In this document: positions 49,122 to 57,025 of the stretch, piece by piece
Position numbering within the stretch: position 1 is the first letter of the stretch
Layout: each line of letters opens with the position of its first letter
Position numbers and translations under genes: made by a program
Assembly (NCBI RefSeq): GCF_028618695.1
Contig: NZ_JAQIVI010000210.1
Span: forward strand, 1 to 64,000
Direction: 5' to 3'
Origin: Natrinema soli
GTDB lineage: Archaea; Halobacteriota; Halobacteria; Halobacteriales; Natrialbaceae
Length of the DNA: 64,000 nt
The notes under the pieces: model-generated
Seen by the model: the letters and a program-made list of their open reading frames with translations, nothing else
Database searches by the model: none
Told to the model about the DNA's origin: nothing

Positions 49122-49483
49122 ACTCCGACAAATCCTCGAGCGGAACTGATCACTGGGCCCTTTGGAATTCACTATTCCCACAGGGACAGTTCTGCGTTCC
49201 TATCGGACGAATTTGGCCCGATAGGAGGACCTTTGCGGCGTATACTGATCCACAACGGTCACAAACGGCTACAGTCCGTTTGGGGTCTGCCATTGTATTC
49301 ACCCAGTTTATCAGCACAACGTCCTATCTATTCATATCCGGCCCTCAGCATTTTGGCCGATCACTACACACGGAAGCTGATCGCGACCGCGCTCAGATGG
49401 ATCCGCGAGTAACCGGCCTGCTCGTAGTCGCCCTCGGACTCGCCTTCATCGGCGTGATCACTGTGGTGGCGATCGTTCCATGA
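49118..49483 (+). CDS. small membrane protein ORF carrying an in-frame 231-bp antisense cassette
   Basis: The 121-codon frame starts by ATGA overlap and ends by an ATGA overlap with the next gene. Collapsing the CTGATC repeat (49146-49151 versus 49377-49382) removes 231 bp and leaves a 44-aa protein, MNSDKSSSGTDRDRAQ joined to MDPRVTGLLVVALGLAFIGV and a final VAIVP. That is a neat single-helix membrane protein. Internal ATG 49396 could make the helix alone, so the membrane protein may still be produced despite the insertion. Confidence 0.5.
   Translation: MNSDKSSSGTDHWALWNSLFPQGQFCVPIGRIWPDRRTFAAYTDPQRSQTATVRLGSAIVFTQFISTTSYLFISGPQHFGRSLHTEADRDRAQMDPRVTGLLVVALGLAFIGVITVVAIVP
49146..49376. 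mobile_element. antisense gene cassette 3 (231 bp)
   Basis: Left boundary CGGAACTGATCA (49141-49152). Right boundary TCACTACA-N9-TGATC (49361-49382), as at cassettes 1 and 2. Length is 77 codons. It carries one minus-strand zinc-ribbon gene. Confidence 0.5.
49150..49293 (-). CDS. antisense zinc-ribbon protein (cassette 3 cargo)
   Basis: A 47-aa product, MADPKRTVAVCDRCGSVYAA then NCPCGNSEF. CxxC and CxC pairs about 23 residues apart give a compact zinc ribbon like the cargo of cassette 1. TGATAAAC and TAGATAGG on the minus strand (17-33 bases upstream) are TATA candidates. Its stop codon is the last three bases of the left boundary, as for cassette 2. Function unknown. Confidence 0.58.
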   Translation of the reverse strand: MADPKRTVAVCDRCGSVYAAKVLLSGQIRPIGTQNCPCGNSEFQRAQ

Positions 49484-49776
49484 GCGCGACCACGCAGTCT
49501 CCGCGGAACTTCGAGTTCGAGATATCAGCTCACGCCCGACGGCGCTGGGAGAAGCGATCGCCTCAGTCACATCTGGACCCACGGGCAGCGTGGAGCGAGG
49601 CGACGTCGGTGCACTACCCGAGTCTCAAGCCGCCTGGCGAGCATGCACGCTACCACGAGTCGACGGATCTCGTCCTGTTGGTGGCCCAAGACGGCACGAT
49701 GACGACCTGCATCCCGCTGTCGGATCGATCTCCAGACGAACAGCAGTACGTCCGCAATCAGGTGAGCGACCAATGA
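49480..49776 (+). CDS. small hypothetical protein, perhaps RelE-like
   Basis: A 98-aa protein. FEFEISAHARRRWEKRSPQS with HARYHESTDLVLLV and GTMTTCIPL has the strand-helix-sheet outline of small ParE/RelE/BrnT-type proteins, but I see no antitoxin partner and the fold is only suggested. Coupled by ATGA to both neighbours. Confidence 0.55.
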   Translation: MSATTQSPRNFEFEISAHARRRWEKRSPQSHLDPRAAWSEATSVHYPSLKPPGEHARYHESTDLVLLVAQDGTMTTCIPLSDRSPDEQQYVRNQVSDQ

Positions 49777-49958
49777 GCCAATCAGATTCAAAAAGTGAGA
49801 TACGGTTTATAGACACCGACGAAGACGATCCGCTGAGCTTCTGCCGACAGCATCCCGATGCGGTCCGGGAGGCGAAGCAGCAAGCCGAAGAAGAGGGATA
49901 CAACGCGTTCGCAGCAGCCTGCGATGCTGTGTTGGAAGAGGTTGATCCGGATGAGTAA
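49773..49958 (+). CDS. small acidic hypothetical protein
   Basis: A 61-aa helical protein from ATG 49773 (MSQSDSKSEIRFIDTDEDDP). Last gene of the early operon; it converges on the integrase with 1 bp between stops. Confidence 0.55.
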   Translation: MSQSDSKSEIRFIDTDEDDPLSFCRQHPDAVREAKQQAEEEGYNAFAAACDAVLEEVDPDE

Positions 49959-49959
49959 C

Positions 49960-51228
49960 TCACTCCGACGTGTCAGCGTCAACCTGGACGTCGTTCGTGG
50001 CCAGCGCGCTCAAGATCTCACTCACACCGAGTTGGACGTGTTCCCCGTCGGCGTCGACGATGAACTGAGAGCCTTCGGCAGTCGCTTCTTTCGTGGCCTC
50101 ACGAGCCTCCGGAGTCACGGCATCGCCACACCGCGGGCAGTAGTCATGATACGGCGCGATGGGTTCGAGGCAGTTTCCACAGGGTTGGCGTTCCTGCGAC
50201 GGCCCATCGTCACTGTCTCCGAGTCCAACCTTCTCGAAGATAGCGTCGTTGTGTTGCTCGCCGGAGATGTGTTCGTACGTACTCCACATGTTGGAGTCAA
50301 CCGTCCAGTGGACCCGGTGTTCGACCTCTGCACGGTCGTAGCCTTCGCGACGCATTCGCGTGATCGCGCTGTGGCGGAAGTTATGGGGGTTGACCGGCTT
50401 CTCGATATCGGCCTTCTCGGCTGCTCGGTGGAGCTGGTTCCTGATGGTCTGCGGGGCGAGCGAGCCATCGTCTCCCTCGAGGTCGTTGCCATGCCCCTCC
50501 ATCTTGTGGAAGAAGGCGACATCGTCACGATCGGGGCGCGGGTGGACGCGATGGAGGTAGGTTCGCAGCGTTGCCTTGGCGTCGATGATCGGATAGGGGC
50601 GGATTCCCGCGCCCTTCAGCCCCGACGCGTTCGGGTTCGGTGTGAACGTCGCCTGGTCGCTTTCGAGATCGACATCGCCGACCCGCAGAGAACCGACGAG
50701 CGAGATGCGGGCACCGGTATCAGCGAGGAACTCGACGAGTGCGATATCTCGGAGGTTGTTTGCGCCGTCACACAGCGCTTTGATGTCCTCGTTCGTCAGG
50801 ATATCGTCCTCGGTGACCGGCGTCGAGTCAGGGGTGACCAGTTCGATATCTTCGGCCCAGGAAAAGTCCGTCTCGACGAGGCTGTCGATCGTCGTGAGGA
50901 ACTTCTTCAACGCGAACTGGTATGTTTGGACGGTCTTGGCGGCGAATCCGGGCGTGTCGCCTCGGCCATACTCCGGCGAGTGTTGCAGCTCGAAGATGAA
51001 CTCGTCGAAGCTGTCCTCGTCGAGATCGATGAGCGGTTGGTCAAGGCGCCTCGCGTTGAGTCTGAGATTTCCCAGGTATTCGGCCATGCTGCTGGTCTTC
51101 ACTCGACCGTCGCACTTCCGGACGAATCGCTTGACGTAGGGCTGGTCCTTGGGGTGAAACTCGTCGATGCGATCGAGTTGCTGCTGAAACCGGCGATCGA
51201 AACTCTGGAAATCGTCAATGTCACCCAT
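49960..51228 (-). CDS. int: tyrosine recombinase (integrase)
   Basis: A 422-aa protein that integrates and excises the provirus. It has a SAM-like N-terminal core-binding domain (residues 25-120), then the catalytic domain with R174 (TGARIS), H282-x-x-R285 (HNFRHS), H307-Trp and nucleophile Y318 (STYEH). A zinc ribbon (C350, C353, C364, C367: CGNC and CPRCG) and an acidic tail end it, a layout common in haloarchaeal integrases. It starts 45 bases from attR. Confidence 0.93.
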   Translation of the reverse strand: MGDIDDFQSFDRRFQQQLDRIDEFHPKDQPYVKRFVRKCDGRVKTSSMAEYLGNLRLNARRLDQPLIDLDEDSFDEFIFELQHSPEYGRGDTPGFAAKTVQTYQFALKKFLTTIDSLVETDFSWAEDIELVTPDSTPVTEDDILTNEDIKALCDGANNLRDIALVEFLADTGARISLVGSLRVGDVDLESDQATFTPNPNASGLKGAGIRPYPIIDAKATLRTYLHRVHPRPDRDDVAFFHKMEGHGNDLEGDDGSLAPQTIRNQLHRAAEKADIEKPVNPHNFRHSAITRMRREGYDRAEVEHRVHWTVDSNMWSTYEHISGEQHNDAIFEKVGLGDSDDGPSQERQPCGNCLEPIAPYHDYCPRCGDAVTPEAREATKEATAEGSQFIVDADGEHVQLGVSEILSALATNDVQVDADTSE

Positions 51229-51267
51229 ACCACCACAATGAGAGTCCGCTATTATAATACTGAGTCA

Positions 51268-51285
51268 GGTAAAGAAGTTACTTTT
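51268..51285. other. attR candidate
   Basis: GGTA-A-AGAAGTTACTT-TT, matching the attL stretch at 16 of 18 positions; the perfect 11-mer is 51273-51283. It lies in the integrase upstream region. Joining attL and attR sides would restore a continuous sdhC upstream region with an AGATAAAAAGTAACTTC-type promoter on the minus strand (inference). Confidence 0.55.
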
Positions 51286-51412
51286 ATCTCTTCCGCCCAT
51301 ATTTAGTGCGCAACAGTGCCGGCGAAAATAAAACTGATTTTTCCACAAAGGCCGAATCAGTTCGGGCGCCCCCTCCCGGATGTCCGACTTCCCGGCGGCA
51401 GTCGGCAGTCCC

Positions 51413-52498
51413 TCAGAGATCCGATCGCGAACTCTTCGTCGTCCGCTCGCGCTCGAGGGCCGTGAGCGTGTCCTGCGAGAGGCCGACCAGGTGACAGAGC
51501 GGGTTCCCCGGGTAGACGACCGGGTTCTCGAGGACGCCGACGATGAGGCCGGTGAAGGGGGCCTCGACCGTGACGATGTCTTCCTCCTCTTTGAACGGGT
51601 TCGTGATCGTACAGATCACCTCGCCCTCCTCGACGAGCGCGCCGCGACCGCGTTTCATGTCGACGATGCCGCCGGCGTCCGCGCGGAGCCAGGTTTTCTC
51701 GTTGTCGTCGTCGATGATCGTCCGCCAGCCGGGCCAGTGGACCGACGACCGTCGGTGGCAGCCGAACTCCGCGAGGACGCTCGCGACGCCGGTGAGCGCG
51801 CGGTCGATCAGCCGACGCTGAAATCGGTGGGCCTCGCCCATTTCGACGGTGATCGTGGGGATACCGGCTTCGGTCGCCTCGCGGCGTAGCGTCCCCGACG
51901 GCCCCTCGCCGGCGATGATGACGTTCGAACTGAACGCCATGGCGAGTCTGCCGACGTCGGAGCGCTCCATGTTCGCCCGGACGTGGAGCATGTTCGTTCG
52001 CCCTCGCGTGGAGGTATGGAAGTCGATCCCGAGGTCACAGGGTTCGATGAAATTGGTGAAGATCCGGTGCGCCATCCGTCTGGCACTCGTCGACCCCTCC
52101 CGACCGGGGAACGATCGGTTCAGATCCCGGTCGTAGATCGGCAGATACCGCTCCTGTGCGAGGAAGCCGGGAACGTTCATCACCGGCAGGCACACCAGCG
52201 TCCCGTGGAGCACGGAGTGGTCCCAGTCGTGGGCGACCTCGCGAACGACCTCGATCCCGTTGAGTTCGTCGCCGTGGGCCGCCGCCGAGAGAAAGACCGT
52301 CGGCCCGGGATGTTCGCCGTTGATCACCGTGACGGGGATCCTGACGGGATCGCCGAGATACGTCTCGCTGATGCCGTATCGAATGTTCGCCGATTCACCA
52401 GGATCGACCCGGCCGCCGTTGTAGGTAAAGGCCTCGGCCATCGTTTCGGATCCGCCCGCTCGGTCGGGTGGCTCGCTCGTCCCTGCGTCGTCGCTCAT
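51413..52498 (-). CDS. succinylglutamate desuccinylase/aspartoacylase-family zinc hydrolase
   Basis: A 361-aa protein of the M14-like AstE/ASPA family, which releases an acyl group from N-acyl amino acids. The zinc site is AAHGDELNGIEVVRE, and the later motifs are FPGREGSTSARRM and LGIDFHTSTRGRTN. EMGEAHRF may carry the catalytic Glu. The C-terminal lobe (LVEEGEVICTITNP, EAPFTGLIVGVLENPVVYPG) is a lipoyl-like hammerhead. Likely host gene, the first outside attR. The true substrate is not known. Confidence 0.85.
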   Translation of the reverse strand: MSDDAGTSEPPDRAGGSETMAEAFTYNGGRVDPGESANIRYGISETYLGDPVRIPVTVINGEHPGPTVFLSAAAHGDELNGIEVVREVAHDWDHSVLHGTLVCLPVMNVPGFLAQERYLPIYDRDLNRSFPGREGSTSARRMAHRIFTNFIEPCDLGIDFHTSTRGRTNMLHVRANMERSDVGRLAMAFSSNVIIAGEGPSGTLRREATEAGIPTITVEMGEAHRFQRRLIDRALTGVASVLAEFGCHRRSSVHWPGWRTIIDDDNEKTWLRADAGGIVDMKRGRGALVEEGEVICTITNPFKEEEDIVTVEAPFTGLIVGVLENPVVYPGNPLCHLVGLSQDTLTALERERTTKSSRSDL

Positions 52499-52684
52499 AT
52501 GACGTGCTCCGGCGGCACCACCGTGAATGTTCTCCCTTCAGTATCGTCGGGCGACTCGCGTTCCACCCGCTCGAGTGGTTCCGTATTTCGTTTTCCGGAG
52601 AAAAAACGGTTTCCCGACGACTCGGTCAGGCAAAAGCTGGGACTGTGGGCATACGTTTTGTATCTGGCTGTGCTACGGACAGCC

Positions 52685-53437
52685 ATGGAAGTTCGTGAAG
52701 CAACTGACTCGGACGCCGCAGCGATTCGCTCGATCGCACACGACTCGCTCAACTCCACGTACACGGCATTTCTCGAGGAGGAAACCATCGACGAGGCGAT
52801 CGACCAGTGGTACGGCGACCCGCTCGCCGACAAACTCGCCGACGACCGCTCGCTCTTTCTGATCGTCGAGCGCGACGGCGAAATCGCCGGCTTCTCGCAG
52901 AGCGAACTGGTCGGCCAGCAGGCGAACACCGGCCACTTGCTCTGGCTGCACGTCCACCCCGACCACCGCGGCGACGCCACGGGCGTTCGATTGCTGGTCC
53001 GCACTCGCGAAGCGTTACTCGAGGACGGAGCGGACGGAGTCCAGTGTTTCGTTCTCGCGGACAACGAGGGCGGCAACGAGTTCTACCGATCCCACGGCTT
53101 CGAGCAGGCCGGTCAGCGCGAGGTCGATATCGGCGACGAAACCTTCACGGAAAACGTCTACGTCGAGGCCGGCCTCGAGGGCGACGGCGAGTGGGGGGCG
53201 ATCGACGAAGTCACGACCGACGGCGAGACGGTCTACGTGAGCTACGGGGAAGCCGCTCGCGGGACGAGGTCGCCGTTCTACACGGCCTACAAGAGCGAGG
53301 ATCGCCACGACCGCTACGCCTGGTTCTGCGGGAACTGCGACTCGATCGACAACGCGATGGACGCGATGGGTCGGATCGAGTGCAACAACTGCGGCAACCG
53401 GCGCAAGGCGACCCGGTGGGACGCGTCGTACCTCTAG
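52685..53437 (+). CDS. GNAT acetyltransferase with C-terminal zinc ribbon
   Basis: A 250-aa protein from ATG 52685; the long open frame upstream is antisense to the hydrolase gene. Residues 1-150 are a GNAT domain (MEVREATDSDAAAIRSIAHD, LLWLHVHPDHRGDATGVRLL, EFYRSHGFEQAG). The C-terminal part is a separate domain with FCGNCDS and CNNCGNRRK, a zinc ribbon. A TATA-like TTTTGTAT is about 30 bases upstream. Substrate unknown. Confidence 0.85.
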   Translation: MEVREATDSDAAAIRSIAHDSLNSTYTAFLEEETIDEAIDQWYGDPLADKLADDRSLFLIVERDGEIAGFSQSELVGQQANTGHLLWLHVHPDHRGDATGVRLLVRTREALLEDGADGVQCFVLADNEGGNEFYRSHGFEQAGQREVDIGDETFTENVYVEAGLEGDGEWGAIDEVTTDGETVYVSYGEAARGTRSPFYTAYKSEDRHDRYAWFCGNCDSIDNAMDAMGRIECNNCGNRRKATRWDASYL

Positions 53438-53504
53438 CAGAGTCGGCCCTTCCGTCCTGCCCCTATTCTCCTCTCCGATGAGTTCCCCTTTGACGGTTGG
53501 CTCC

Positions 53505-53830
53505 ACCCCTGGCTCTGTTGAAAGTCATGTCTCACTCCAGACCGACCATCCGGCGTGCGGTGGCGCGCGCTGTTGACCGGCCGAGTAACGCGAGGCCGGT
53601 CGACGATCTCGTGCGAGGGATGAGTGAGCGCCGTGCGGCGCGAACGTTAGCGCGGGACCTCCGGTCCCGCGAACCATACGAACGGTGCGCGGTTCGGAGC
53701 GACTGCCGGGAGCGAGAACCGCGAGGTGAACGGGGAACGAGGTGACCCGTGAACGGGCCTTCGGCCCGTGAGTAGCAATCGGCTGGGGAGGGCGTGGCGA
53801 TTCCCTGTTGCCACGATAACAGGACACTTC
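53505..53830. repeat. hairpin-rich, repeat-like region
   Basis: The 528-bp gap between genes has no supported CDS. It contains a row of GC-rich hairpins: GACCGGCC with GGCCGGTC (53576-53602), GCGGGACC-TCC-GGTCCCGC (53654-53672), CGGGCC-TTC-GGCCCG (53755-53769) and GTGGC with GCCAC (53801-53820). CTGGCTCTGTTGAAAGTC (53511-53528) resembles an IS end. I recall similar sequences scattered in related genomes, so a miniature element or a structured RNA is possible. Confidence 0.4.
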
Positions 53831-53965
53831 TTTCATCGGACTCACTATCGAACACCCTGCTCAGTACCCTGACTCTATTGGGCAGACGTACTGTGAGAAG
53901 TCAGCAACCCAATCCAACTCGATCCGGCGCTCGAGGCCATCCCTCGAGGCCGCCCCCGCCTCGAC

Positions 53966-55168
53966 TCAGGCGTGTTCGTCGACGAACGCTTCGATCCGAT
54001 TGAGCGCCTGACGGAGCTCCTCGAGCCCGGTCGCGTAGGAGACCCGAAGGTGGCCCTCACCGCTCCCGCCGAAGACGTCGCCGGGGACGACGGCGACGCC
54101 CTGTTCGCGCAGGAGGGCCTCGGCGAACTCCTCCGCGGTGAACCCCTCGGGAACCTCGGGGAAGCAGTAGAACGCGCCCTTGGCCTCGAAGACGTCCATG
54201 CCGATCTCGCGAAATCGCGAGAGGACGAACTGTCGCCGGCGGTCGTACTGGTCAACCATCTCCCGGACGTCGTTGGCACAGGAGTCCAGGGCCTCGAGCG
54301 CGGCGTACTGGGCCGTCGTCGGGGCCGACAACATCGTGTACTGGTGGATCTTGTTCATCGCGCCGATGGCGTCGGCCGGCCCGAGCGCGTACCCCAGACG
54401 GAGCCCGGTCATCGCGTGGGCCTTCGAGAAGCCGTTGAAGACGATGGTGCGCTCGCGCATCCCCTCGAGGGTCGCGATCGAGGTGTGCTCGCCGCCGGAA
54501 GACTCCGTCTTCCGAGCGGACGAGTGTGACTCGTCAACGTCGTAGGTCAACTCGGCGTAAATCTCGTCGGAAAGGACCGTCAGATCGTGCTCGCGGACGA
54601 AGTCGGCGATCGGCTCGAGGTCCGCAGCCGGCATGATCGCCCCCGTCGGGTTGTTCGGGTAACAGAGGACGAGCATGTCCGCGTCGGCCGCGCCGGCTCG
54701 CTCGAGGCCGTCGACCGTCAGCCGGAAGTCGTCTTCCTCCCTCGTCGGGACGGGAAGCACCTCGCCGCCGGCGAAAATGACGCCGGGTTCATACGAGATG
54801 TACGACGGCTGGGCGATCGCGACCGTGTCGCCGGGATCGACGAACGCCCGGAAGGCCAGGTCGACCGCCTCGCTCGCGCCGGCGGTGACGATGATCTCCT
54901 CGTCGGGATCGTACCCCAGATCGAAGCGGTCGGCGACGTAGTCCGCGATCGCTTCGCGGAGGTCGCGCTTGCCGCGGTTCGCTGTATAGGAGGTCTTTCC
55001 CTGCTCGAGCGACGTGATGGCGGCGTCGCGAGCCGCCCACGGCGCTGCGAAGTCGGGTTCGCCGACGCCCAGTGAGATGACCTCGTCGCGTTCCTCGGCG
55101 ATCTCGAAGAAGCGCCGAATGCCCGATGGCGGGACCGTCTGCACCCGGTCTGACAGTTCGAACGTCAT
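53966..55168 (-). CDS. class I aminotransferase (aspartate aminotransferase type)
   Basis: A 400-aa PLP enzyme that transfers amino groups, most likely from aspartate. VISLGVGEPDFAAPWAARDA, YTANRGKRDLREAIADY, LVLCYPNNPTGAIM (with Asn-Pro), the Tyr and Asp of SDEIYAELTYD, PLP Lys in FNGFSKAHAMTGLRLGYAL and the C-terminal RVSYATG Arg are all present. It lies 2 bp after an Lrp/AsnC-type regulator, which suggests amino-acid-controlled expression. Confidence 0.93.
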   Translation of the reverse strand: MTFELSDRVQTVPPSGIRRFFEIAEERDEVISLGVGEPDFAAPWAARDAAITSLEQGKTSYTANRGKRDLREAIADYVADRFDLGYDPDEEIIVTAGASEAVDLAFRAFVDPGDTVAIAQPSYISYEPGVIFAGGEVLPVPTREEDDFRLTVDGLERAGAADADMLVLCYPNNPTGAIMPAADLEPIADFVREHDLTVLSDEIYAELTYDVDESHSSARKTESSGGEHTSIATLEGMRERTIVFNGFSKAHAMTGLRLGYALGPADAIGAMNKIHQYTMLSAPTTAQYAALEALDSCANDVREMVDQYDRRRQFVLSRFREIGMDVFEAKGAFYCFPEVPEGFTAEEFAEALLREQGVAVVPGDVFGGSGEGHLRVSYATGLEELRQALNRIEAFVDEHA

Positions 55169-55170
55169 GA

Positions 55171-55656
55171 TCAGGGTGAAAAGGAGAGGCGATCGTCGCC
55201 CTCTCCGTCGCCGAGCTCGATCCCGTTCTCCTTGTAAGAGGTCATCACGTAGTGAGTGACCGTCTGGGTGATCTCGGGGACCGGCGCGACCTTCTCGCTG
55301 ATGAACTGCGAAACCTCGCGGATGGAGTCGCCCTCGACTTCCATATCGAAGTCGTAATCGCCGCTGATCAGCCGCAGGGCTTTGACCTCCGGGAACCGAG
55401 CGAGGCGCTCCGCGATGTCGTCGTATCCCGTCTCGCGGTCGAGCGTGACGTTCAACTCGACTTCGGCGCGGACGCGTTCGTCTTCCAGTTTGTCCCAGTC
55501 GACGACCGCCTGGTAGCCCCGGACGAGGCCCGCTGCCTCGAGTTCCTCGATGGTTGCCTCGACCTCCTGCTCCTCGAGGTCGGTCATTCGCGCGATGTCC
55601 GCCGTGGAGTAGCGCGCGTTCTCACGAAGCAACTCGAGCACCTCGCGTTCGCTCAT
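55171..55656 (-). CDS. Lrp/AsnC-family transcriptional regulator
   Basis: A 161-aa protein from ATG 55656. The N-terminal helix-turn-helix is MSEREVLELLRENARYSTAD with EVEATIEELEAAGLVRGYQA. The C-terminal RAM effector domain is residues 65-145 (VRAEVELNVTLDRETGYDDI, VKALRLISGDYDFDMEVEG). It precedes the aminotransferase gene in the same operon, and probably senses an amino acid and tunes it. Confidence 0.92.
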   Translation of the reverse strand: MSEREVLELLRENARYSTADIARMTDLEEQEVEATIEELEAAGLVRGYQAVVDWDKLEDERVRAEVELNVTLDRETGYDDIAERLARFPEVKALRLISGDYDFDMEVEGDSIREVSQFISEKVAPVPEITQTVTHYVMTSYKENGIELGDGEGDDRLSFSP

Positions 55657-55958
55657 ACCGCTTGGAAGCGCGAGCGCGAGTAAAGTTCTAACGTTGTTCG
55701 GCCGGCGGACCGCGGCGGGCCCGGAGTGCGCCGACTCCCTGCGGGATCGGCCCCGAGACCCGACGTCTTCCTGCGGGGGCCCGTTCGGTGGCACCCGAAT
55801 TCGAAATCGCGCGACGTTCGTCGTCGCGGAGGCCCCCGTCGGCCGTCCGTATTCGATCCCGATCCGCTGCCGATCGCTGTAGGTGCGCGGCAGTCCGGCT
55901 TCGATGGCGGACTTTTTACACCGGTACACCGGAATTTACGAGACGATTCGAGGTATCT
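55657..55958. promoter_or_regulatory. divergent intergenic region (302 bp)
   Basis: It separates the leftward lrp operon from the rightward HEAT gene. GGACTTTTTACACC (about 55909-55922) is a TATA-type element about 40 bases before ATG 55959, and TAAAGTTCTAACG (about 55681-55693) serves the minus strand. No gene is supported in between. Confidence 0.5.
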
Positions 55959-56957
55959 ATGGACGATCCGAGACAGCCGCCGTCGATCGACCGACTCGAG
56001 GATTTCTTCGCGGAGGAACCGCGAGCGCAACTCGTGACGTGGGTCGAACAGCTCACGGAGCGCGACGCGAGGACGCGGAAAGAAGCGCTCCGGACACTCC
56101 GACAGTTCGCCGAACGGCGGCCGGCCGCGCTCGAGCCCGTACTGACGCCGCTGGCGCTATTTCTCACTGACGAGGAGCGCTCGATTCGCCTGACGACTGC
56201 GAAACTGTTCGTCGTCGTCGCCGAGGCCGAACCTGACGCGGTCACGTCGGTCGTCTCACCCCTCGCTGACCGGTTGGCCGACGACGACGAGTTCTACTAC
56301 GTGCGCGCTCGTTCGGCGGAGGCGCTGGGTTACGTCGCGCGCGACCATCCGGAAGCGGTCGCGTCACCCGAGGTGCTGGCGGACCTGCGAATCGGCCTGT
56401 CGTTCGACGAACCCGAGGTGAGAGAGAAGTTGGCGAAAGCGCTCGAATACGTGGCACTGGGAGATCAGGATCGACTCCGTCATCACGTTGCGGACCTGGC
56501 CGGGCATCTGACTGATTCGAACGAACTCGTTCGGTATCACCTCTGCACCGCACTGGTTGCGGTCGGCTGTGAATATCCGGACGCGTTGTCCGAGAGCGTT
56601 ACTGCGTTGTCCGAGCGGCTAGACGACGAGAGTCCTTACGTTCGGGGACGGGCGGCCGAGGCGTTGGGCTTGCTGGCCCGGTCGGATTCGGACGTGACGA
56701 TACCCGACGTGAGTTCGGCCGCGGACGACGACGCCGTGTCGTTCCTCGCCGATCGAGTCCGCTATGTGATCGACGGAGACGACGGGCCGGGTGATGCCGT
56801 ACCTGCGGAGATTGGAACGATCGAGGCGATCCGTGAGCGAACCGACGAGGTCGTCGGGGAAATCACCGCTCCCAACGGCGACGAGTGCCCCTATTGCGGG
56901 CTCTCGCTCCCCGAACCGGGACCACCGATCTGTCCGCAATGCGGTGGCCCTCGCTGA
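55959..56957 (+). CDS. HEAT-repeat protein with C-terminal zinc ribbon
   Basis: A 332-aa protein from ATG 55959. Residues about 25-240 comprise five or six HEAT-like helical pairs (RKEALRTLRQFAERRPAAL, IRLTTAKLFVVVAEAEPDAV, VRARSAEALGYVARDHPEAV, VRYHLCTALVAVGCEYPDAL, VRGRAAEALGLLARSDSD). The C-terminus CPYCGLSLPEPGPPICPQCG is a zinc ribbon. Probably a protein-protein scaffold; no partner can be named. Confidence 0.85.
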   Translation: MDDPRQPPSIDRLEDFFAEEPRAQLVTWVEQLTERDARTRKEALRTLRQFAERRPAALEPVLTPLALFLTDEERSIRLTTAKLFVVVAEAEPDAVTSVVSPLADRLADDDEFYYVRARSAEALGYVARDHPEAVASPEVLADLRIGLSFDEPEVREKLAKALEYVALGDQDRLRHHVADLAGHLTDSNELVRYHLCTALVAVGCEYPDALSESVTALSERLDDESPYVRGRAAEALGLLARSDSDVTIPDVSSAADDDAVSFLADRVRYVIDGDDGPGDAVPAEIGTIEAIRERTDEVVGEITAPNGDECPYCGLSLPEPGPPICPQCGGPR

Positions 56958-56970
56958 CGCGCCGCGTTAA

Positions 56971-57019
56971 TTAGGCCAGCCTAAAAATCGGAACGGTTTT
57001 ATGTTTTAGGTGGGCCTAA
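56971..57019. promoter_or_regulatory. pair of DtxR/IdeR-like iron boxes around a promoter
   Basis: TTAGGCCAGCCTAA (56971-56984) and TTAGGTGGGCCTAA (57006-57019) are two palindromes of the DtxR/IdeR type (TTAGG-N4-CCTAA). They start 35 bases apart and flank a TATA-like GGTTTTATG (56995-57003). A metal-loaded DtxR-family repressor would cover the promoter, so the transport operon should be off in iron-rich cells. Confidence 0.75.
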
Positions 57020-57025
57020 ATCAGT

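Larger units (their letters stand above)
2902..51283. mobile_element. integrated tailed-virus (caudovirus-type) provirus, about 48.4 kb
   Basis: The region holds a complete virion module (terminase to tail fibres), an Orc1/Cdc6-like replication protein, many small early genes and a tyrosine integrase placed just inside the right repeat. Housekeeping genes resume immediately outside both ends. The boundaries come from the matching 18-bp repeats at 2897-2914 and 51268-51285. No essential module looks broken, so the provirus may be active (inference). Confidence 0.88.

Noticed and set aside
49480..49958. Toxin-antitoxin pair from the last two early genes
   Set aside because: The first is only loosely RelE-like and the second lacks a recognisable DNA-binding domain; both simply continue the operon.
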